Shown here: positions 1 to 4,707 of the stretch, in pieces
Layout: each line of letters opens with the position of its first letter
Position numbering within the stretch: position 1 is the first letter of the stretch
Assembly (NCBI GenBank): GCA_030698575.1
Contig: JAUYMQ010000194.1
Location: 1-5,685 of the forward strand
Reading direction: 5' to 3'
DNA: 5,685 nt
From: Deltaproteobacteria bacterium
Lineage (GTDB): Bacteria; JAUYMQ01
The notes under the pieces: generated by a model
Told to the model about the DNA's origin: nothing
The model's input: only the letters and a program-made list of their open reading frames with translations
Database searches by the model: none
Made by a program: the position numbers and the translations under genes

Positions 1-1034
1 ACGTGACTCCGGTCGCCGATAAAATAACCCGGGGCAAGCTCGATGCGCTGCGGCGCGACGGGCTGGAGGAGATCGGAGGGGGGCTTGAGTCGCGCGATGC
101 TAAGCCGCCGCGGGTGTACGCCGATGGGCTCATTCACCCGCAGACCAACGTCAGCCGGGTCAAGACCTCGCGTACCAGCGCCGACGACGTGAACTATCAG
201 AACTACCCCAAGCGAGGTGCGGCCGACGCCATCGAGGTGCGGGGGTTGGTCCGCCCGCTGGCGGCGGATGAGGTCGTGGTCTCCTTCGACTACGGGCAGA
301 TCCAGGCCCGCAACGTCGGCATGGAGTCGCTCGACCGCGCCCTCCTCGCCGCGTTTTGGAACGACTACGACATCCACCACGACTTCATGGAGCACCTGGC
401 GCGCATCTACCCGCGCTGGATCAAGGAGGGGGTTCGGGCCCTCGCCAGCGATAAAAAACTCCAGAAGAAGTACCGCAACGACGTCAAGCACGGGTTTGTG
501 TTTGCCCGGTTCTTTGGGGCTGGGCCCAAGAAGACGGCGGGCGTGTTGGAAGTGCCCGTCCGGGCCACCGAGAAGCTGGATGATATATTCTCCGAGCGGT
601 TCCCCGGCATCCCCGAGTGGCACGAGTCCCTCCAGCGCGACTACTATAGGCTGGGGTACGTTGCCGGGCACGCGGGGTACCGCCGCCGCGCTCCGGTTTC
701 GTACAATGAGCTCATCAACAGCCCCATCCAGGCCGATGAGGCCAAGATCATGCTCGACGCCATGACGCGACTGTCCAAGATTGATCACGACTTATTCCAG
801 GCGAACATGGAGATCCACGACGACCTGACGTTCATCTGGCCCAAGCGTAAGGTGGATGAGTTGGCGCCTACGGTGATCCGCGAGATGCTGGAGGTGCCCT
901 TCGAGTGGGCCAAGGTGACGCCGATCGTGGTCGAGATGTCGGTGGGGAAGGACTGGGCGACCCAGAAGGAGGTCGGGGTCTTCGCATCGCACCGGTATGA
1001 TGGAATCGACATGCCGAGGAGGTGTCCTATATGA
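1..1034 (+). CDS. Family A DNA polymerase, C-terminal part (5' end outside window)
   Basis: Template-directed DNA synthesis, presumably the phage replicative polymerase. Residues are numbered from the first complete codon (position 3), which is not the true start because the exonuclease and most of the thumb are missing. The TSRTSADDVNYQNYP segment (55-69) matches the Pol I 'TGRLSSxxPNLQNIP' block. Motif A is VSFDYGQIQAR (93-103, catalytic D96). Motif B (O-helix) starts at R158 with K162 and runs to FFGAG (170-174), with one residue more between the Lys and the FG than in E. coli or T7 polymerase. Motif C is MEIHDDLTF (269-277, catalytic D273), with HDD instead of the usual HDE. The closing PIVVEMSVGKDW (307-318) is the typical end of the palm. 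Oddity: the Glu of DYSQIEL is Gln101 here. The gene's TGA overlaps the ATG of the clamp-loader gene. Family assignment is secure; the replicative role is inferred from context. Confidence 0.95.
   Translation, partial: VTPVADKITRGKLDALRRDGLEEIGGGLESRDAKPPRVYADGLIHPQTNVSRVKTSRTSADDVNYQNYPKRGAADAIEVRGLVRPLAADEVVVSFDYGQIQARNVGMESLDRALLAAFWNDYDIHHDFMEHLARIYPRWIKEGVRALASDKKLQKKYRNDVKHGFVFARFFGAGPKKTAGVLEVPVRATEKLDDIFSERFPGIPEWHESLQRDYYRLGYVAGHAGYRRRAPVSYNELINSPIQADEAKIMLDAMTRLSKIDHDLFQANMEIHDDLTFIWPKRKVDELAPTVIREMLEVPFEWAKVTPIVVEMSVGKDWATQKEVGVFASHRYDGIDMPRRCPI
1016..1022 (+). promoter_or_regulatory. Strong RBS that sets the clamp-loader start at ATG 1031
   Basis: GAGGAGG lies 8 bases before ATG 1031. 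An in-frame GTG at 1022 would extend the protein by three residues, but it overlaps the last base of this Shine-Dalgarno sequence and so cannot be the start it serves. The ATG overlaps the polymerase stop as ATGA, which favours coupled translation. Confidence 0.85.
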
Positions 1035-1963
1035 CTGTGCTGCATATCGAGTACCGGCCGCGTAAGTTCGGGGAGGTAGTCGGTCAAGAGGCCGTCTGTC
1101 GCGCCCTGGCCGGGCTCATCGAGCGCGGAGAGTCGCGCGCCTTCCTCTTGTCCGGCCCATCCGGCACCGGCAAGACCACGCTGGCGCGCATTGCAGCCCG
1201 CGCCCTGGGGTGCGCCGATAAGGACGTGCTCGAGATCGATGCGGCGACCCATACCGGCATCGACTCCATGCGGCAGGTCCAGGAGCTCATCCAGTACCGC
1301 CCGTTCGGCAGATCCAAGTGGCGCGTCATTATAGTTGACGAAACCCACATGCTGAGTAAGGCCGCGTGGAACTCCATGCTCAAGGTGATTGAGGCGCCCC
1401 CGGAGTTCGTCGCCTGGTTCCTATGCACGACGGAGCCGGGCAAGGTTCCCCAGACCATCAAGACCCGGTGCTCGGCTCTGACGCTCAGGCTGGTCGCCGA
1501 GACGGAGATGCGCAAGCTCTACGCGCGGGTCGCGGAGGCCGAGGCGATCAAGCTCCTGCCCGAGGTGCGAGACGCGGTGATCCGCGAGGCTGAAGGTTCG
1601 CCCCGGCAGATGCTGGTCAACATGGCCCTGTGCCGGGAGGCCAAGAGCCGTAAGGAGGCGTCCGCGCTGCTGCGTGATGCGCGCGAGTCGGATGGAGTTG
1701 CTGAACTCTGTAAATTCCTCATGCGGGGAGGCTCGTGGTCCAGAGCCGCCGCACTACTTGAGGCGCTGGCGGATGAGCCGCCGGAGTCGGTTCGCATAGG
1801 GGTATGTAATTACCTGGGAGGTGCGCTCCGACGCGCTGCCAGTGATAAGCAGGCGTGCACAATCTTGGCTTTGCTCGAACCGTTCGTTGAGCCGTTTGCA
1901 GCGGGCGCTGACCGGGCGATGCTGGCGGTAGCTGTGGGTCGCGCTTTATATGGAGGAGAGTAA
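1031..1963 (+). CDS. AAA+ clamp-loader ATPase subunit (DnaX gamma / T4 gp44-like)
   Basis: This ATPase would open a sliding clamp and load it on primed DNA. Numbered from ATG 1031 (310 aa), the protein opens with the clamp-loader signature EYRPRKFGEVVGQ (7-19). Walker A is GPSGTGKT (42-49) and DnaX-like EIDAATHTG is at 68-76. Walker B is VIIVDETHML (99-108). Sensor 1 is at CTTEP (132-136), the arginine-finger block is KTRC (144-147, R146; usually SRC), and sensor 2 is GSPRQML (189-195). The remaining ~100 residues are helical and fit a collar domain. The length is close to T4 gp44 (319 aa) and much shorter than bacterial DnaX. The DnaX zinc module is absent: only C61 remains before the EID block. 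Partners, a clamp and a gp62-like subunit, are not in the window. It follows the polymerase with an ATGA overlap and precedes the next gene by two bases. Whether it is closer to DnaX or to gp44/RFC needs a phylogeny. Confidence 0.93.
   Translation: MTVLHIEYRPRKFGEVVGQEAVCRALAGLIERGESRAFLLSGPSGTGKTTLARIAARALGCADKDVLEIDAATHTGIDSMRQVQELIQYRPFGRSKWRVIIVDETHMLSKAAWNSMLKVIEAPPEFVAWFLCTTEPGKVPQTIKTRCSALTLRLVAETEMRKLYARVAEAEAIKLLPEVRDAVIREAEGSPRQMLVNMALCREAKSRKEASALLRDARESDGVAELCKFLMRGGSWSRAAALLEALADEPPESVRIGVCNYLGGALRRAASDKQACTILALLEPFVEPFAAGADRAMLAVAVGRALYGGE
1952..1960 (+). promoter_or_regulatory. RBS for the UvsY-like gene, inside the clamp-loader 3' end
   Basis: GGAGGAGAG lies within the last codons of the clamp-loader gene and ends 5 bases before ATG 1966. 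The stop TAA (1961-1963) and the ATG are separated by two bases, so ribosomes finishing the upstream gene are well placed to reinitiate. Confidence 0.75.
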
Positions 1964-1965
1964 AA

Positions 1966-2517
1966 ATGGTTAAGAGAATAACAACTAAGAGAGCCGCGTC
2001 CGAGGCCGAGGCGCCCGAGGTGGAAGACTACGACGACTTTCGTGAGCTTGAGGACGCGCTGCGCATCGACGAGCACGCGCTTGAGAGGGCCCTGCGCGAC
2101 CAGCCGGTGATGTTCTACCGGGTGGCGAATGCCTACGCGCTGGAGATCTCGCGCCGGGATGCCGCCAAGCAGGCGCTGCAGGACGTGGAGGCGGAGGCTG
2201 ATCTGAGCGTCCGCGGCCGAGCCCAGAGGGATGATCAAAAGATCACGGAGGGGCAGATACGGGCGACTGTTCAGACTGACGGGCGGGTCGCCCAGGCCCA
2301 GGCGAGTCTAGCGCGGCGCAGTGAGGCGGTCGGCAAGTTGGCGGCGCTCAAGGAGGCGTTCCAGCAGCGTTCGTATGCGCTCAAGGATCTGGCCGGGCTC
2401 TACGTGGCTAACTACTACACGGCGTCCGAGCATAACGCAGCGTCGGGCGCAGTGCGAACCCGAGATGCCGCCGAGGCTCGCGCTCGCATGAGCGAGGCGC
2501 GGAACGCGCGTAAATAG
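1966..2517 (+). CDS. Candidate UvsY-like recombination mediator (helical charged protein)
   Basis: In T4, UvsY helps the UvsX recombinase displace gp32 and assemble on ssDNA. This 183-aa protein has no enzymatic motif, no cysteine and no membrane segment, and is largely predicted helix. A Lys/Arg N-terminus (1-10) is followed by an acidic stretch (13-31). A core follows: RIDEHALERAL (33-43), VMFYRVANAY (48-57), an Ala/Glu helix through DVEAEADL (73-80), a basic patch with R83, R85 and R88, KITEGQIRATV (92-102), and AFQQRSYALKDLAGLY (131-146). By eye this order follows T4 UvsY: an FID...L start, a vm.Y segment, an 'RIEA' helix followed by KAR, a K.tv block, and a final 'aIksRgfaIkhi' helix. 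The protein also has a disordered Ala/Arg tail (155-183). Context is supportive: gp32-like and UvsX/RecA-like genes lie just downstream. The similarity is weak and recalled, not computed, so the call is tentative. Otherwise it is a conserved phage protein of unknown function. Confidence 0.5.
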   Translation: MVKRITTKRAASEAEAPEVEDYDDFRELEDALRIDEHALERALRDQPVMFYRVANAYALEISRRDAAKQALQDVEAEADLSVRGRAQRDDQKITEGQIRATVQTDGRVAQAQASLARRSEAVGKLAALKEAFQQRSYALKDLAGLYVANYYTASEHNAASGAVRTRDAAEARARMSEARNARK

Positions 2518-2538
2518 TAGGAAGAAGCTGTCGGGATC

Positions 2539-2542
2539 GAGG
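2539..2542 (+). promoter_or_regulatory. RBS supporting the small GTG-initiated gene at 2549
   Basis: GAGG (followed by T) is 6 bases before GTG 2549, a normal spacing. It is the main translational evidence that the 53-codon frame is used. No other frame starts in this interval with comparable support. Confidence 0.5.
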
Positions 2543-2548
2543 TTTGAA

Positions 2549-2710
2549 GTGGATTGGATTTTTCTGATCTCTGTAGGGTTCGTGGGCCTTGTCGGGCTCT
2601 ACGTTGCGGTGTGGATCGCCACGCGCGCATTCTTCGACAACAAGGCGGATTACAACAGACGGCTGCTCGAGCAGCTAGAGGAGAAGGCAGATGCTGAAGA
2701 AGAAAGGTAA
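2549..2710 (+). CDS. Small single-pass membrane protein, 53 aa, function unknown
   Basis: This GTG-initiated frame fills the interval between the UvsY-like and SSB genes and ends in TAA at 2708-2710, overlapping the SSB start by 20 bases. The product begins MDW and then has one uninterrupted hydrophobic segment (about 4-24: IFLISVGFVG, then LVGLYVAVWI). Its charged, helix-prone C-terminus contains RR at 37-38 and a Glu/Lys-rich end (41-53). Positive charges after the membrane segment predict a short N-terminus outside and the C-terminus in the cytoplasm. GAGG stands 6 bases before the start. A transmembrane segment followed by an amphipathic charged tail in a good ribosomal context is unlikely to arise by chance, but I do not recognise a family. 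It could be a membrane anchor or a small phage toxin-like or host-takeover peptide. Its place inside the replication cluster is the only functional clue. Confidence 0.6.
   Translation: MDWIFLISVGFVGLVGLYVAVWIATRAFFDNKADYNRRLLEQLEEKADAEEER
2678..2687 (+). promoter_or_regulatory. RBS for the SSB gene, within the small membrane-protein gene
   Basis: GAGGAG (2678-2683) and the following AAGG (to 2687) precede ATG 2691 by 7 and 3 bases. They lie inside the last codons of the 53-aa frame, so translation of the small gene would pass through the SSB initiation site. Confidence 0.65.
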
Positions 2711-3623
2711 GGGCAAGCCCGGTTCCGGATTCAAGTATCATCCGCGGACCGGAGATGATGTGAAGAAGCGCGCCGAGCAGAAGGGCGGGCAGTTCGATTC
2801 GATCATTCGCTCCGGCATCGACCGGTGGCGTCCGAAGGACGGCGAAAACATCATTCGCATCCTGCCACCGACCTGGGAAGACCACGACCACTACGGCCTG
2901 GACATCTGGGTGCACGCCTTCGTCGGGCCGGACCGGTCGACCTACCTGTGCCCGCAGAAGATGAAGAACGAGCCGTGCCCGATCTGCAAGCTGGCGCGCG
3001 AGTCCAAGGCGTCCGGCGAAGACGACGAGGCCAAGCAGCTGCAGTCGCAGCGCCGGGTCGCGGTCTGGATCCTCGACCGGGACGACGAGAAGTCCACCCC
3101 GATGCTGTTCGATATGTCCTGGTCGATGGACCGGGATATCGCGGCCCTGTGCCACAACAAGCGCACCGGGAAGGTCCTGCTCATCGACCACCCGGACGAG
3201 GGGTACGACATCCTATTCACGCGTACCGGCAAGGGCCTGAACACGCGCTACATTGGCATGGCGGTCGATCGCGAGTCGTCCCCCATCATGGGGGACGAGG
3301 GCGAGCAGGAGAAGATGCTCACGTATATCCAGGAGAACCCGATCCCGGATGTGCTCAACTTCTACGACTCGGACTATCTCGATAAGATGATCAACGCGGA
3401 GGTGTCGGAGAAGGACGCGGAGCTCGATCCCGAGGAAGAAGAGGAAGTCGAGAGCCGTCACCCCAGGAAGAAGACGTCGTCGTCCAAGCGGGCCCGGGAC
3501 GATAAGGAGCCCGAGGAGGAAGCCGAAGAAGAAGAAGTCGAGGAGGAGGAAGTCGAGGAAGAAGCTCCCCCTTCGCGATCCGCCGGCCGGTCCCGGTCGG
3601 TCGGGAGCAGAAACCGACGTTAG
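2691..3623 (+). CDS. ssDNA-binding protein, T4 gp32-like with zinc motif
   Basis: It would coat single-stranded DNA in replication and recombination and interact with the recombinase and mediator. The N-terminus is Lys/Gly-rich (1-16), comparable to the basic cooperativity region of gp32. The core (about 40-240) holds GENIIRILPP (51-60), which resembles the first strand of the OB fold. A likely zinc site is H75-x11-C87-x8-C96-x2-C99, close to T4 gp32's H-x12-C-x9-C-x2-C; H65 and H67 are alternative ligands. Conserved-looking segments include VAVWILDRDD (123-132), MLFDMSWSM (138-146) and VLLIDHPDEGYDILFTRTGKG (from 162). The C-terminal quarter is low complexity: an acidic run (243-254), a Lys/Arg/Ser patch (256-272), acidic repeats (273-291), and a final Ser/Arg stretch (295-310). 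An acidic C-terminus is standard for SSBs, but the basic end is not. The gene overlaps the small membrane-protein gene and is followed by the recombinase after 37 bases. Length 310 aa is close to gp32 (301 aa). Confidence 0.87.
   Translation: MLKKKGKGKPGSGFKYHPRTGDDVKKRAEQKGGQFDSIIRSGIDRWRPKDGENIIRILPPTWEDHDHYGLDIWVHAFVGPDRSTYLCPQKMKNEPCPICKLARESKASGEDDEAKQLQSQRRVAVWILDRDDEKSTPMLFDMSWSMDRDIAALCHNKRTGKVLLIDHPDEGYDILFTRTGKGLNTRYIGMAVDRESSPIMGDEGEQEKMLTYIQENPIPDVLNFYDSDYLDKMINAEVSEKDAELDPEEEEEVESRHPRKKTSSSKRARDDKEPEEEAEEEEVEEEEVEEEAPPSRSAGRSRSVGSRNRR
3417..3563 (+). repeat. GAG/GAA-rich low-complexity tract coding the SSB acidic tail
   Basis: Codons 243-291 of the SSB gene are dominated by GAG and GAA, with GAAGTCGA recurring at 3444, 3534 and 3549 (EEEV units). 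The repeats are imperfect and in frame. They make length change by slippage possible without loss of frame. A Lys/Arg/Ser patch interrupts the tract at codons 256-272. Confidence 0.7.
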
Positions 3624-3645
3624 TCGTTTTAGGCGGCGCTAACCC

Positions 3646-3651
3646 GGGTGA
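3646..3651 (+). promoter_or_regulatory. Weak RBS of the recombinase gene
   Basis: GGGTGA lies 9 bases before GTG 3661 and 12 before ATG 3664. It is the best Shine-Dalgarno-like match in the gap and is weaker than the other sites in the window. The recombinase frame has a stop (TGA 3649-3651) overlapping it, so only GTG 3661 or ATG 3664 can start the protein among common start codons. Confidence 0.4.
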
Positions 3652-3660
3652 AAGTACGCG

Positions 3661-4707
3661 GTGATGGTTGAGCGAACGCGGAGCCGGCGCGGAGCCGGCG
3701 GTCGGGTCGACGGCGGTGGAAATTATTTCGCCGCGCCGAAAGATGATATCGACTTCGTTCCGACCGGTTGCGTTCTGCTCGACCTGGCCCTGGGTGGGGG
3801 CTGGGCCGAGCGGAAGGTCTGCAACATCATCGGCGACTCTTCATCGGGTAAGACGCTCCTCGCGACCGAGGCGATGGCGAACTTCCTCCAGAAGTACCCG
3901 AAGGGCAAGGCCCGCTTCCGGGACGTCGAGGAGGCGTTTATCCCCTCGTACGCGCGGACCCTGGGGGTCGACGTCGATAAGATCGACTTCGGCTCCGGGG
4001 ACGCGCCTATACTGACCGTTGAGGACCTCTACGAGGATCTGGAGGCGGTCACCGCGAAGGCCCGCCGGCCTGAGTTTTACGTGGTCGACTCGCTCGACTC
4101 ACTCTCCGATCGAGCCGAGCTGGCGCGCAAGTTCGACGAACCGACGTTTGGGGGCAATAAGGCCAAGCAGATGTCGCAGCTGTTTCGCCGGATCACTAGC
4201 CTGGTCGAGAAGTCCAACGTTACGCTCATGTTCATCTCGCAGGTGCGCGCGGACATTGGCCCCTTCGCGTCGGCGCGGGGGACCAAACAGTCGGGCGGGT
4301 GGGCGGTCCGCTTCTACCGCAGTCAGGCCCTATACCTATCGACCAAGGGGAAGATCTACAAGACCGTGCGGGGGCTCAAGAAGCCGCTGGGCATCAATGT
4401 TCGCGCCTACGTCGACAAGAACCGCGTCGGGCTGCCGTACCGAGAGGCCGAGTTTCCCATCCTGTTCGGGTACGGGATCGACGATGTGGCGGCCAGCCTC
4501 GACTGGCTCAAGAGCATCAAGCGCTTGGACGAGCTGGGCATCAGTAACACCGTCGAGAAGGGGGAGCTGCTCAAGATCAAGAGGCAGTATACGCTGGCAG
4601 AGGGCGGGCCTGAGGTCCCCGCCGAGGAAATCACCGCCTTAGTCAAAAAAAACTGGTACGAGATCGAAGAGCAGATCCTGCCTACGCGGAGGAAGTATGG
4701 TGGGTGA
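3661..4707 (+). CDS. RecA/UvsX-family DNA recombinase
   Basis: This ATP-dependent strand-exchange protein would act in recombination-dependent replication and repair. The Arg/Gly-rich N-terminus (5-20) precedes VPTGCVLLDLALGGG (33-47), equivalent to the RecA 'TGSLSLDIALG' block. Walker A is GDSSSGKT (58-65). FRDVEEAFIPSYARTLGVD (86-104) matches RecA's 'FIDAEHALDPxYAxxLGVD', placing the catalytic Glu at E90. Walker B is FYVVDSLDSL (139-148). FISQVR (191-196) aligns with RecA FINQIR and carries the allosteric Gln194. GGWAVRFYRSQALYL (212-226) matches the RecA signature around loop L2. The C-terminus ends in a basic TRRKYGG, without RecA's acidic tail. Length (348 aa) is between UvsX and RecA. 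GTG 3661 is chosen for its spacing; ATG 3664 would remove one residue. The gene overlaps the next by 11 bases. A short tandem duplication sits in codons 6-13. Family call is firm; whether it is closer to UvsX or RecA is open. Confidence 0.95.
   Translation: MMVERTRSRRGAGGRVDGGGNYFAAPKDDIDFVPTGCVLLDLALGGGWAERKVCNIIGDSSSGKTLLATEAMANFLQKYPKGKARFRDVEEAFIPSYARTLGVDVDKIDFGSGDAPILTVEDLYEDLEAVTAKARRPEFYVVDSLDSLSDRAELARKFDEPTFGGNKAKQMSQLFRRITSLVEKSNVTLMFISQVRADIGPFASARGTKQSGGWAVRFYRSQALYLSTKGKIYKTVRGLKKPLGINVRAYVDKNRVGLPYREAEFPILFGYGIDDVAASLDWLKSIKRLDELGISNTVEKGELLKIKRQYTLAEGGPEVPAEEITALVKKNWYEIEEQILPTRRKYGG
3677..3698 (+). repeat. 11-bp perfect tandem duplication near the recombinase start
   Basis: CGCGGAGCCGG occurs twice back to back (3677-3687 and 3688-3698). 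The unit is not a multiple of three, so gain or loss of a copy would switch the frame between the start codon and the rest of the gene. It encodes part of the Arg/Gly-rich N-terminus. Confidence 0.75.
4688..4692 (+). promoter_or_regulatory. RBS of the CSxxK-motif gene; close spacing
   Basis: GGAGG ends 4 bases before ATG 4697 and 7 before the adjacent in-frame GTG 4700. The second spacing is the more usual one, so the true start may be GTG 4700. Both give the same protein apart from one residue. The site lies in the recombinase coding end. Confidence 0.6.

Noticed and set aside
3-5. GTG at position 3 as the true polymerase start.
   Set aside because: The frame begins within the thumb-palm region of a family A polymerase; the missing N-terminal domains indicate the gene continues upstream of the window.
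1022-1030. GTG 1022 as the clamp-loader start, giving three more residues.
   Set aside because: The GTG overlaps the last base of its own Shine-Dalgarno sequence; ATG 1031 has ideal spacing and an ATGA overlap.
785-1348. 187-codon minus-strand frame across the polymerase/clamp-loader junction.
   Set aside because: It covers two genes with clear catalytic motifs on the other strand, and its translation shows no family signature.
2415-3191. 258-codon open frame on the minus strand opposite the end of the UvsY-like gene and the SSB gene.
   Set aside because: It is a shadow of well-supported + strand genes, with low-complexity Leu/Arg/Val content and no recognisable domain; high GC keeps antisense frames open.
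3417-3563. The GAG/GAA-rich tract as a CRISPR-like or origin iteron array.
   Set aside because: The repeats are irregular, in frame with the SSB gene and explained by Glu-rich coding sequence; no regular spacers or iteron spacing exist.
3619-3643. Inverted repeat GTTAG(T)CG / CGCTAAC around the SSB stop and the following gap, as a terminator or regulatory hairpin.
   Set aside because: The stem is about 7 bp with a bulge and a 10-base loop, and no T-tract follows. In such GC-rich DNA this is weak evidence.
3668-4015. 115-codon + strand frame overlapping the start of the recombinase gene.
   Set aside because: It has TTG initiation and an Arg/Ser-rich translation typical of an out-of-frame reading. 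It would only matter if the 11-bp duplication were absent, which is noted separately.
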